Origin: Adineta steineri | Taxonomy: Eukaryota > Rotifera > Eurotatoria > Adinetida > Adinetidae | Direction of reading: 5' to 3' | Length of the DNA stretch: 64,000 bases | Assembly: GCA_905250115.1 (NCBI GenBank) | Contig: CAJNOI010000139.1 | Coordinates: 193,058 to 257,057, forward strand | Part shown: positions 53,369 to 64,000 of the stretch, piece by piece | Numbering within the stretch: the first letter of the stretch is position 1 | Layout of the letters: each line of letters opens with the position of its first letter | The notes under the pieces: model-generated | Database searches by the model: none | What the model saw: the letters and a program-made list of their open reading frames with translations, nothing else | Told to the model about the DNA's origin: nothing | Program-made: the position numbers and the translations under genes

Positions 53369-56300
53369 ACACATAATCCCTATAGCAATAAAATCGGAGA
53401 AAAAGGAGCACAACATCTTGCTGATGCATTAAAAAACAATACAGTAAATTTTATTTTCTCGTCAACTATGTCATACAAATATTTACACTTTTCCATACAG
53501 ACTCTCGCCACACTTAATCTCTTCAACAATGATATCGGAGACAAAGGAGCACAACATCTTGCTGATTCATTAAGAAGCAACACAGTAAATCGCATTTATC
53601 TACAACTATCTCATACAAATATTTACACTTTTTTACACAGACACTCACCATACTTGATCTCACATGCAATCACATCGGAGAAAAGGGAGCACAACATCTT
53701 GCTGATGCATTAAAAAACAATATAGTAAATATTATTTTCTCTTAAACTATCTCATTCACACTTTTTCACACAGGCAGTCACCACACTTGATCTCTCAAGG
53801 AATACAATTGGAGATAAGGGAGCACAATATCTTGCTGATTCATTAATAAGCAATACAGTAAATATTATTATCTCTTCAACTATCTCAGACAAACATTTAC
53901 ACTACTTTACACAGACACTTACAACACTTGATCTCGGCGACAATAAAATCGGAGACACGGGTGCAGAATATCTTGCTGATTTATTAACCAACAACACAGT
54001 AAATCTTGTTTTCTCTTCAATTATTTTATACACATAGAATTTCTTCCACAGACACTCATCACACTTAATCTCAATTACAATAAAATTGGAGACAAAGGAG
54101 CACAATATCTTGCTGATTCATTAAGAAATAACACAGTAAGTGTCATTTTCTCTTCAACTACATCATACACACATAAATTCTCTCACAGACACTTACTACA
54201 ATTGATCTCCACAACAATGAAATCAGAGTCGAAGGAGCACAATATCTTGCTGATTCATTGAGGAACAATACAGTAAATCTAATTCTATTGTCAACTATCT
54301 CATATACACATTTACAGTTTTCCACACAGACATTGAAAAAACTTGATCTCAGTGGCAATGAAATCGAACACAAAGGGACACAACACCCTGCTGATTTGTT
54401 AAGAAAAAACACAGTAGATCTCATTCACCCTTCAACTATCTCATACACACTTCGTCACACAGACACTCACTACACTTAATCTCAGTGGCAGTCGAATCGG
54501 AGACGGCGCTACGCAACATCTTGCTGATTCATTAAAAAACAATAGAGTAAGACTCACTTTCTCTTCAACTATCTCATATACACATTTACATTTTTTCACA
54601 CAGACATTAACAACGCTTAATCTCAAAGGCAATGAAATCGAACTGAACGGAGCACAATCTCTTGCTGATTCATTAAAGAACAATACAGTAAATCTCATTT
54701 TGTATTTAACTATCTTATACACATATTTACACTCTTTCACGCAGACGCTCACCATACTTGATGTCGGTAGCAATCAAATCGACGATGAGGGAGCACAACA
54801 CTTTACTGATTCATTAAGAAACAATACAGTTAGTCTCATTTTTTCCTGAACTATCTCATACAAATATTTACACTTTTTCACACAGACACTCATCGAACTT
54901 AATCTGTACGGCAATAAAACGGGAGAGAAGGGAGCACAACATTTTGCTGATTTATTAAGAAACAACGCAGTAGATCTCAGTCTCTATCTAACTATCTTAT
55001 ACACACTTTTTCACATAGACATTTACAACACTTACTCTCTCATACAATCAACTTGGGCCCATTGGAGCACAATATGTTGCTGATTCATTAACCAACAATA
55101 CAGTAAATATCACTCTCTTTTCAACTATTTCATAGAAACAATTACACTTTTTCCTACAGACACTCGTCCAACTTGATCTCGGTGGCAATGAAATCGGAGA
55201 GGAGGGAGCATAATATCTAGCTCATTTATTAAGAAACAACACAGTAAATCTCATTCTCTCTGCAACTGCTTCATACAAACATTTACACTTTCTTTCCACA
55301 CAGACACTCACCACACTTCATCTCCACTACAATCGAATCGGAGAGAAGGGAGCACAATATCTTGCTGATTCATTGAGAAATAACACAGTAAATCTCATTC
55401 TCTCTTAAACTATCTCATTAACATATTTACACTTTTCCACGTAGACACTTATTACAATTCATCTCCACAATAATGAAATCGGGGACACGGGTGCACAACA
55501 TCTTGCTGGGTCGTTAAGGAATAACACAGTAAATTTCATTCTCTCTTCAACTATCTCATACGCACATTTATATTCTTTCACACAGACACTCATCACACTT
55601 GATCTAGTTGAAAATGAAATCGGAGAGAAGGGAGCACAACATCTTGCTGATTCGCTAAGAAACAATACAGTAAATCGTATTCTCGCTTCAAATGTGTCGT
55701 ACAGATATTTACACTTTCCACACAGACACTCATCGAACTTGATCTCCGCGAAAATCACCTCAGACACATAGGAGCACAACATATTGCTGATTTATTAAGA
55801 AACAACACAGTAAGTCTCATTATCTCTTCAAGTATCTTATAGACACTTTTTCTCGCAGACACTCACAACACTTGATGTCAGTGGTAATCAAATCGGATAC
55901 AAAGGAGCACAACATCTTGCTGATGCATTAAGAAGCAATACAGTAAACCTCCTTCTCTCTTCAACTATCTTATACAAATATTCACATTTTGTCATACAGA
56001 CACTCACCACATTTGATCTCGGTGTCAATCACGTTGGAGATAAGGGAGCACAGTATGTTGCTGATGCATTACGAAAAAACACAGTAAATCTCATTTTCCT
56101 GTCAACTATCTCATACACACATTTACACTTTTTCACACAGACACTCATCGAACTTAGTCTCTGTTTCAATCAAATCAAAAATAAGGGTGGAAAATATCTT
56201 GCTGATTCGTTAAGAAATAACACAGTAAATCTCGTTTTCTCTTCAATTATTTCATACAAATATTTACAATTTTTCACACAGACACTCACTACATTTTATC

Positions 56301-56383
56301 TTCACGACAATAAAATCGAGAAGAATGTGCTAAATATTGTGAGAGATCTAATTCAGATGAATAAACGATTAGCTAAATCATAA
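53369..56383 (+). CDS. Array of about 22 tandem 84-bp LRR exons (ribonuclease-inhibitor type)
   Basis: Each unit (about 140 bp) has an acceptor such as CACACAG, an 84-bp phase-0 exon encoding a 28-residue LRR (typical start TLTTLDLSGNEIGDKGAQHL), and a GTAAATCTCATT donor with a 50-60 bp intron that is itself conserved. I counted 22 units. Unit 1 (near 53369) lacks a clean acceptor, and unit 14 (55160-55243) has GGAGCA followed by TAA. The last exon (56281-56383) leaves the repeat pattern and ends NIVRDLIQMNKRLAKS, then TAA. The LRR type is that of NLR C-termini and ribonuclease inhibitor, a protein-binding solenoid. Because exons are phase 0 and multiples of three, any one could be skipped without a frameshift. 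Confidence 0.75.
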
Positions 56384-57062
56384 ATGTTAGTGATGAAGAT
56401 ACTGTCATGTTCAACTAGAAGAATATGTTTATCGTCTTATTCGAATTTCATTGTATGGATGACTTAAAAAGGACAAGAAAGTTGTTTGATTGTTATGAAA
56501 CTATGTTTACTAAAATGTAGATGTTTTTTTACGCCTTTTACTATAAAATGATCGTAATATGTTGGTTCTTATTTAAACTGTGCTCTGAACTGAAGGATAT
56601 GCGGTAGTATATAATTTCAAAGTGTTATTCGTGTTTCTGTCATGTATTTTTTCTCATGGATTGATCTGACATCGATAGAACATAGTTACCAGCTATTGCG
56701 TATTAATGGTGCGAAACGAGTTAGCATGAGAGATGATTAGTAGATGCCATGCAGAATAGGCGAAAAAGAAAAAAGTTATTTATTGTATGCGGTCATGTTA
56801 ATTGCTAAAGTCATGCTGGTTTTACCTGATTTTGAATTTTGTTATTGAAAAAATATTGCGAATTAATAGGTAAACGAAGATGTTTATTCTATTTATAAAA
56901 ATAAACAAAATACTAATTCGATTTTTTTTCTTGGATTGATCTTGGTCACTTTCTATGCATATGATTAAATAGAAAAAAAAACTAGTTTTATTGAGAAGTG
57001 AAAGGAGAGAATATCATTTTATCAATTTTCAGCTCAAATATTTGACTCTGTTATAATTATGA
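56384..57062. other. Intergenic sequence
   Basis: 3' flank of the LRR gene and AT-rich sequence with no recognised feature. Confidence 0.4.
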
Positions 57063-57984
57063 TTACGATCGAACAGCTGTAAATAAATTGACTAAAATAC
57101 TAACTGAAGTAGTAGTTTCATAATGAATATGTGTCGGTAATTGGGTTCGAATATCAGCAATTAATTGATGTAAATCCGATGGAAATGTATTTTGTTTTAT
57201 TATTATTAATGATGGTTCCATTGATTTTACTGTACTATTATCAAATGTAATTTTTTGTCATAGATGACTATCAATTTACAACAAATAAGATATGACAAAT
57301 CGCTATGAATAAAATTTGAATATATATTTTACACTTCATCATTTTGTATATCATTTATTTGAAATATTATAGATGATAAATAATCAAGATGAAGTTCAAT
57401 TGTATTTCGTCGATAATAACTATTTGTATTTGGTACTTCATTAGAATAATTCAAACGAAGTTCATTATTTGTTGTTGATCGATCCTGTCGCAAAAGACAA
57501 CGATCATAAGTTTCACTAAGATCTATTTTTGGTTTTATAGTTTTACTCATCAATATCGGTAAATCGAATTCTGTAGTTTTAATACATTCTAAAAATAATT
57601 CAAATAAAGATTAACTACTTACTTTTATACAGATATAAACCTGTCATATTAAGACCATATGAAAAAATTTGAATTTCTAAACTATTGATATCACATTCTG
57701 ATGATGAGTTAATGAAGCCAAGTGTTAAGAACAAACTATAAACTAATAAATGAAATTAAATTTAGTCAATATTTTTCATACGTACTCTTCTCCTCGATAA
57801 ACTTGTGCATTGTATGTTGTTGATTAACAAATAAAATCTACTTCAATATCATTGACTAAAAGATATTCAACATTAAGAATAGGTAGTTCATCAATAACAT
57901 CAACAGAACATACACAATGACGAATAGTTGGAAAACCTTTAAAAAGATATTCTTGATTTGTTAATGAACGTTGATAACGAAGAC
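57063..57984 (-). pseudogene. 3' part of an unrecognised multi-exon gene, truncated at its 5' end
   Basis: Exons in order. From 57984: GLRYQRSLTNQEYLFKG, then LPILNVEYLLVNDIEVDFIC. Around 57640-57738: DLFLTLGFINSSSECDINSL. Around 57330-57590: KCIKTTEFDLPILMSKT, then LRLNYSNEVPNTNSYYRRNT. Last, 57063-57250: SDLHQLIADIRTQLPTH, ending LFTAVRS. Introns have good GT-AG ends, so this was a real gene. The first exon has an in-frame TAA after DFIC. Its acceptor (TTGATTAG) lies only about 50 bp from a hAT remnant, and no upstream exons are visible. It is probably a broken copy; the parent family was not identified. Confidence 0.5.
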
Positions 57985-58039
57985 CTAATCAATAAAAAAG
58001 CGAGAAAAGAATTATTATTTATTTCTAAAAATTCAGCGT

Positions 58040-58230
58040 GTGAGTGGGTGGACGTGGGCAGAACATGATACCTGCACATACCCACATCCTCAAGTCGCTC
58101 ATCAAATATTTAGTGTACCAGCAACGTCTACATGTGTTGAAAGATCGTTCAGTGCTGCTGAAAATATTGCTACAAAACGTCGAACCAGCATAAAACCTGT
58201 TCAGCTAAATAATGTTCTTTTTTTTACAAT
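58040..58230 (+). mobile_element. hAT transposase remnant (C-terminal dimerisation region)
   Basis: The frame reads HQIFSVPATSTCVERSFSAA, then KRRTSIKPVQLNNVLFF. This is the hallmark end of hAT transposases, the C-terminal dimerisation domain. The rest of the transposase and the terminal repeats are not seen. It shows that autonomous hAT elements existed in this genome and could have mobilised the two MITEs in this window. Confidence 0.8.
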
Positions 58231-58732
58231 CTTTTTATTCGTTTCAGTGATGATGAATGGTTTTTTTGTATATTTAAATATTGTTTATTTATATATGAAA
58301 TTGTTTTTATTGATCTGCTCATAGTTTGTATTTGTTGTTAACATTCTTCGAAAATGTAGTTTATTTATGAAATAAAACAGATCATAGCCGATTTCAAAAC
58401 AAGCTAGAAAAATTGATCTGACGGGACTATATTTCGTGAGACGGTATACGATGAATTTATGCGGTAACATTACGGTACAGCATTGAAAAAAATTAGCGGT
58501 ATGGTACGGTATCAAGTTTTTGCAATATCACCGGTCTCTGATACGAACGATTATCTTCCGTATCAAAAACAGAACAACAACAAAAAAGAAAAGAAATGAA
58601 ATAACACAACGATATCTGCAATAGCATAGTTTCAAATGGAATAAAGAAAAAGAACCGAGAATAGATTGCTAACAAGTTAAAAAGAAAACGCAGTTTTTAT
58701 TGTTTGATTAATGTAAATTAAAGGACCTTGGC

Positions 58733-59577
58733 TTAATAACAACTTTCTCCACTTCGCTGATTATCGATTTTGGTAGCACTTGGTTCTTTTATATTATGCG
58801 TATCTTCTATAGAACTAGTACTTTCCGGTTCTTGAAAAGCCTCTTGATTGAGAGGCGACATATTTTGAGCTATTGGTAACTCAGCAGATGGTGAAGCTGT
58901 ATAACAAAAAAAATATATATATTCGATTGAGTCAATGAAAATATATCTCACCTGTTGCTTTCATCTCAGACGGTTGTTTACAAACAGACTTTGTCTGATC
59001 GCATTGACTACCCGTACAAAGATTTTTACTACTGCTGGATAATATTGCCCCTATTCATAATATTTTATTTAAATAAGAAAAAATGAATATTAAAAATTCC
59101 TGAACAAACCTCCGTGTTTATTATCACCAACTGCACCAGCGTCATAATCACTATTCCAACTACTTTCTGAACTAATAGTTGGATCTAAATTGAAATTATA
59201 TATCAGACAATATTCGTATCATAAATTACTATAATAAGGACTAATTAAACGTACCCTTTCCATTGAGACTATCACTTGAAAAAACCAAAATTTCAGATGT
59301 CAGTAAATCAGTAGTGGTCATTTTACCTTTTAAAATAAAAAATATAAAACAAAAATTTTAATTGACTTATGTCGAAATATAATAGTTAACGTACGCATTT
59401 GATTCTTCATCTCAAATGGTCGTGCACCGGTCTCGTTATTATTTGCAACTTCAGAACCTACGCCTAAATATTAATATCAAATATTATCTATTAGAAAATG
59501 TTAGAACAAAAGCTATATACCATTATCTGTAGTTGAAACGTTGGTATTATTGTTCTGGCCACCATCTGATGTTGCAT
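58733..59577 (-). CDS. Gene with a series of symmetric phase-1 micro-exons
   Basis: Not recognised as a family. Exons: 59521-59577 (57 bp), 59395-59463 (69), 59255-59326 (72), 59110-59184 (75), 58952-59050 (99) and terminal 58733-58896. Every internal exon is a multiple of three and starts and ends in phase 1, with GT-AG introns of 55-70 bp. The product is hydrophilic and low in complexity (DATSDGGQNNNTNVSTTDN; GVGSEVANNNETGARPFEMK; DPTISSESSWNSDYDAGAV; CTGSQCDQTKSVCKQPSEMK) and ends IDNQRSGESCY. The 5' end was not found, so the gene may be incomplete. The modular plan recalls micro-exon genes of flatworms, but no homology is claimed. Confidence 0.55.
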
Positions 59578-60061
59578 CTTTATTAAAACGAACAAAATCA
59601 TTATTTATAATAAAATAAATCTGTCAAGTATTGTTAGAACTCATTAAAATTTCCCTATCATGCATTTGTGTATCTTCTGGAATGCTAAATTACTATTACT
59701 TATTATTAGTATTAATGGATATTGAGTAACAATTGCTACTGCTGTTTACAGTAATTCGCTTTTTGTTGTATTATCAACGAAATATGAATTAATTACTTGT
59801 TACTTTATTATTTACCTTTATAAGTTTCAATTTTTTTCGTCTTTATTACTACTAATAAAGTCGAGAAAAGTCGAAAGTTATAGAAGGCATAAGTAATGAT
59901 CAGCAATAAATCACTATTGCAATAAGATAATAACAAAAATGATAAATACAGTATAGGATAGATAGTTTAGAAGTCAAAGGGAAAACATCATACTTGAAAA
60001 TGTCGCCTACGTCAGAGTTACATAGATTTTATTTTTTTGAATATTTTAACAATACTTGTAA
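59578..60061. other. Sequence upstream of the micro-exon gene
   Basis: AT-rich. A possible earlier exon near 59660-59695 reads IPEDTQMHDR on the minus strand but has no GT donor. No start codon or promoter for the micro-exon gene could be placed. Confidence 0.35.
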
Positions 60062-60291
60062 CTATCCAACAGTAGTTTTCATGAGTATGTAATCGCCGAT
60101 GCTATCAAGATCAAGGTCATAGTCGATTAATTTAGGTTCCAAATTTTCTTTGAAAAAATGATCAGCTATTCTCAAGGTATTTACAGTTCTTTGACTATGG
60201 AGAATGGTATTTTCAACTATTTCTTCATTAAAACTGACAATAAACTCAAAAGCAAGATTTTGAACGTTATCAAAACGAAAATGGATATTTC
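60062..60291 (-). other. Orphan coding remnant
   Basis: A minus-strand frame of about 75 residues: NIHFRFDNVQNLAFEFIV, then LHSQRTVNTLRIADHFF and LIDYDLDLDSIGDYILMK, then a stop. Composition and codon use look like a real exon, but a stop lies directly upstream and no start is near. It may be the last exon of a degraded gene. Unrecognised. Confidence 0.3.
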
Positions 60292-60700
60292 TTCAGTGAT
60301 GCTCACGCTAGTTTTATTGATTTGAATTCTTAACGATTTGCTAGTAAACGATATATGTCGACACCAAATCAATTCGTACTTTCGTTCATTTGGAGCGAGA
60401 AAAAATGTATTTCAGTCTTTTGGAACGAAATATTACTTTGTTCTTCTTCTTCTAAGTGAAATAAGCGTGATTATCGAAAAACTCGATTTGGGTAGCTATT
60501 TTCATGTTGAAAATAAAATTCTTTGTATAAATCACTAGTTAGATTCTTATTAATGTTTACGAAAGCAGAAAAAAATTGATCGAACGATTTTAAGGTCCTC
60601 TATTATTTATGATAATTTACCATAATCGATAGTCAGTTAATTTACTGCTTAATCATTTATTACTGATTCAATTTTTGGATCGATATCAGTTAATCAGCAG

Positions 60701-61141
60701 TTATTCTATTTGTTTTTCTTTTAAATAAAATAACTTACAAGCTATTGATCTTGATCGATTTTCTTGTGCAATAACCTTTTGTACTACTTTAATAGCGGCT
60801 TGAAGTTTTTCATTCTTATTCATTGACTCATCCAAATAATTAATTGATAATAAACTATCAATATATTCAATTAATTTATGATGATATTGAATTTTTTCAT
60901 TTAAACTTTTCATTTCTGTCCGAATTACATCATTGAATATTTGAAAACAGGAATTTCGTAAAACTTTTAGTTTATCTTGATGTTGTATTTGTTTTTCAAT
61001 GTATTCATCATGTTCAAATAAATGTTTAAGGCATAACATTTTCCCACAATGATGTGAACATAAATATAAGCGTATTGATGCAGAATTAGATTCTTGTAAA
61101 CAACATAATTCATGTTGACATCGATCAGATACGTCAGGCAT
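60701..61141 (-). CDS. B-box-like zinc-finger and coiled-coil protein
   Basis: A single exon of 146 residues. The N-terminus MPDVSDRCQHELCCLQESNS, then YLCSHHCGKMLCLKHLFEHD, has the Cys/His spacing of a B-box-like zinc-binding motif. The remainder is a probable coiled coil (MKSLNEKIQYHHKLIEYIDS). This is a TRIM-like arrangement without RING or C-terminal domain, so it is shorter than typical TRIM proteins. Bdelloids have many such proteins. Binding partner and role are unknown. Confidence 0.5.
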   Translation of the reverse strand: MPDVSDRCQHELCCLQESNSASIRLYLCSHHCGKMLCLKHLFEHDEYIEKQIQHQDKLKVLRNSCFQIFNDVIRTEMKSLNEKIQYHHKLIEYIDSLLSINYLDESMNKNEKLQAAIKVVQKVIAQENRSRSIACKLFYLKEKQIE

Positions 61142-62237
61142 TTTTTTCTTTTATCTTAAAACAAAAACAATATAAAATGAAAAAAATTTTAGTTATCAAT
61201 CTATATACAAGTAATTACTATATAAATGTTATTTATGGTTTGCATATTATTCTATGGATCATACTCTGAATCACTAAATGTATGGAAAAGACCGAAAGAT
61301 TGTGTATCCAATCATATCTTATGATATCGTTTTATTTTATTCTCTTGAACGAGACCGCAACTGTATCGTGTTTACTGTTGCGACAATTAAAAAGTCATTT
61401 CCATTGGCTTCGTTTCGTTCACTTTAAAAGATATATTTATTCTAGTACATTTAATAAAGATATCTTAGTATTTTGTGTTGATATTCAAATGGAAAGTTAC
61501 ACCAGCTCTTCAAGTTGTTCGAGGATATTGAGAACAATGTACGCTGGTATAAGTAAATATGACGTCGTCATCATGCCTTCGTGTGATAACACAAATCTAT
61601 TTACAACTTTCTTTGCTTATAATAAAAACAAATTAAGTGGTAACGTAATGTGTATGGATATTTCCATGGAAATTCAATCACATTTACAAAAGTGGTTTTA
61701 GATTTTGATAAAATATTTTTATTATAAATCAAAAGTTTAATATCTTCATATACACTCTTGTATACTATTCATAGTAGTACTTCAAACAGCGGTAGATTCA
61801 AAGAAAGAAATCTATGTACTTCCATAAATTTTATTTTATTTTATTAATCATATACTGAAATTATTTATGTGAATTAAATCATATCACATTGAAATCAATG
61901 TTATCACAAACATTTTCAGTACTCTTCGTTTTCGTTATATGTATAACATACACTGAACGCTCTTTTTATGATTGTAACAGCAAAGTATCATTTTGATACA
62001 AATGGTGAAAAATGAATTTACGTCGAAGTGTATATAAACTTATCTTCATCAAAAATAACAGAACATACATGTTTCTATTTCTCGATTGAATACATATATA
62101 TCGACAAAAGACAAAAAAGAAAGAGATATCAGACACATAGGGATATTCAAAGACAAAAAAAACAGACAAAACATTGCGCGAGATTCGAAAAGAACGGATT
62201 CTATATTCAAAAAAATTCGCGCATGTAAACGGATATT
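61142..62237. other. Interval with one doubtful open frame
   Basis: A plus-strand frame at 61282-61701 could encode 139 residues, but it has no domain, signal peptide or splice support and lacks the coding look of its neighbours. The rest is AT-rich and includes the 3' flank of the beta-TrCP gene. Confidence 0.35.
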
Positions 62238-64000
62238 TCATTTTCCCGAGCTGGATGATGATGACATTATTGATTGAACAGAAGCTTGACTTTGAAATAT
62301 ATTCGATGGTATTTCATTTGAATTTTCATTATTAGATGATTCTATCATCGTCGTTGACGGAGTAAAATTTGTGGCTTGTGTTTGACATATACTCAGAACA
62401 TGTGATTCTGCCTGAAGAAAATTAAAACAAAGTATTGTATCATCATGTGAACTTGAAACGATTTGAAATTCATCAAATTGTAAACGAAATACACGTCCTG
62501 TATGTTCAGTTAAAGTTTTTATACAAAGTGATGCTGTTTGAGAACGTGGATCAAGTGCAGCTTGCAGATCCCAAATTTTAATTTTACCTAACATTATTAA
62601 TAGAAATAAAATGTAAAGTATGAATTTTATCAATAAAAATCTAATTTACCATCATAAGCACCCGAAACAATACGTTTAGAATCGAAACGAATACAACGAA
62701 CAAGTTCATCGTGTCCTTCAAGTACACGTAGACAAGCGCCACATTCAATGTCCCAAACCTAAGAATAGAAAAAGCATGAAATAAGTCTATCATTATTTAA
62801 CCGGAAAGTGTCAAGGATAGAATGGTGACAGGAACACAATATAATTAAAAGTTCTATTCATAAGAATGAATATGTGCAATTAAAATATTTCCAATTGAAC
62901 TTAAAGAATTGATAACTTACTCGTATAGTATTATCTGATGATCCACTAACAACAATTTTATCACGATACTGTAGACAAGCAATACCTCTTCGATGGCCTA
63001 GAAGTGTTCGAACAAATTCACAGGTTGTCGTATCCTATAAAAATATTAAAATAAAAAAACTTTAATCAAATTTAAATATTCATACCCAAACTTTTATTGT
63101 TCGATCACCACTTGCACTAACAATATATTTATCATCGAAATCTACTACATTAACAGCGGCACGATGTCCAACAAGTACACGACGTATCGTTATATCAGCT
63201 GGTGAATTCATTTGCCAAACAGCAATAGAACGATCTTTTGAACATGTAACCATTGTACCATTTATAAATCGAAGATGAAGTACAGCTTCACAATGATGTA
63301 ATAGTGTATTTAATAATTCACCAGTTTTAACATTCCAAACACGAACAGTTGAATCCGATGAACCAGTAACAATAACTTTTTCATCATATTGTAAACATAA
63401 AACACTTCCATTATGTCCTGTTAAAACTTTAATACATTCCATAGTTTTTCTATCCCAAATTTTAATTGTATTATCACGAAGACCACTAACTATTTTTTCA
63501 TCATCATATTGTAAACAATAAACACCTTTGCTATTTTGTGAACGACATTGAATTTTTTCTAATTGAAAATTTCCTGTACGCCAATTGTTTTCCAATTGTT
63601 CAATATCACGTATTATTTGAGGATATAATTGACGATAAAATTCATGACGTTTAGGTTTATCACCATTAATTATCAATTGTCGAAAGAGATATTTAGTCCA
63701 ACCACGACGATCAGCTAAACCACGCCACAAAGAATTTGAAAGAAATTTTCGTTCGATTAATTTCTTCCATAGCATACCTATTTAAATCATTTTTTCTTCT
63801 TCTTCTTTCTATTAAATTTCTTTACACTAACCTTCAGATATAACATGATACCATTCATGACAAACAAGTTCGGTGGATTTTAATGATTGATCATCTAAAT
63901 ATCCAAGAATTTTCTCTGCAACATGTTCAAGACCATACGAAGCTAGACGTCCAATAAAATCTCGTTTTAACATAGGTAATAAAAATAAATTAACTTGACC
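62238..64000 (-). CDS. beta-TrCP (FBXW1/FBXW11, Slimb) F-box/WD40 protein, 5' end outside the window
   Basis: Exons: 63832->64000, 63086-63777, 62931-63034, 62650-62758 and 62238-62587, all joining in frame. The F-box region reads [20 protein letters not shown], then [20 protein letters not shown]. The seven-blade WD40 propeller is almost invariant in places ([48 protein letters not shown]). Beta-TrCP is the SCF substrate receptor that recognises DSGxxS phosphodegrons such as those of beta-catenin and IkB. The last blade reads TILCFNFL where the family has TILIWDF, and a Ser/Asn-rich tail of about 70 residues follows. The N-terminal dimerisation part is missing because the window ends. Confidence 0.93.

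Noticed and set aside
53380-55782. Minus-strand frames across the LRR array
   Set aside because: They are complements of the repeated 84-bp exons plus introns; the plus strand has the LRR pattern and splice sites.
57135-57165. tRNA-like GGTTCGAAT stretch
   Set aside because: No acceptor stem or D/anticodon arms can be formed around it. No tRNA or rRNA gene was recognised anywhere in the window by eye.
61282-61701. 139-codon plus-strand frame
   Set aside because: No recognisable domain or supporting splice or promoter signal; left as doubtful.

Overview
The window looks like nuclear DNA from a bdelloid rotifer (Adineta/Rotaria type). It is AT-rich, with many spliceosomal introns of about 45-60 bp. 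Its orthologues are animal ones (ZNF423/521, beta-TrCP, POLR3C, VMA21, HMGXB4, an ELOVL6-type elongase, a furin-like convertase, a rhodopsin-like receptor). It also carries F-box and LRR genes, decayed hAT elements, and patches of a TGTGGG-like repeat resembling the bdelloid telomere repeat. The species is inferred, not proven. A 100-bp run of N at 36784-36883 marks a scaffold join.

Left part (1-28.7 kb) is gene-dense. Three copies of an unrecognised small gene, each with two consecutive short spliced ORFs, lie at 1469-1999 (-), 12338-12872 (+) and 13670-14213 (+). Between the first two copies are a C19orf44/DUF4614-like gene (-) and a ZNF423/521-type zinc-finger gene (+) with a hAT-type MITE in one intron. 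Then come a secreted APP1-type phosphatidate phosphatase, an ELOVL6-like elongase and a long F-box protein, all on +. On the minus strand a furin-like proprotein convertase, HMGXB4, VMA21 and POLR3C follow head-to-tail. The last three have splice-acceptor sequence directly before their start codons, as expected for a trans-spliced operon.

Middle part (28.7-51 kb) is gene-poor: a 4.5-kb stretch with microsatellites, an intronless GPCR, a degenerate CCCACA-rich tract next to the gap, and about 10.5 kb of a 93-bp satellite with higher-order structure. A Thr/Pro-rich secreted protein gene starts beyond the satellite and takes its last codons from it. After it come a hAT MITE with perfect 8-bp target duplications, recurrent CAAGATTCTTG motifs, and interstitial telomere-like repeats.

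Right part (51-64 kb) is a mixture of debris and modular genes: a Dicer RNase III/dsRBD pseudogene fragment, an F-box exon followed by about 22 tandem 84-bp LRR exons, a broken gene beside a hAT transposase remnant, a gene made of symmetric phase-1 micro-exons, a B-box-like protein, and the 3' part of beta-TrCP running off the window end.

The points most worth following up are the duplicated two-ORF small gene, the strictly mutually exclusive 77-bp exon pair inside the convertase catalytic domain, the symmetric micro-exon gene, the LRR exon array and the 93-bp satellite.
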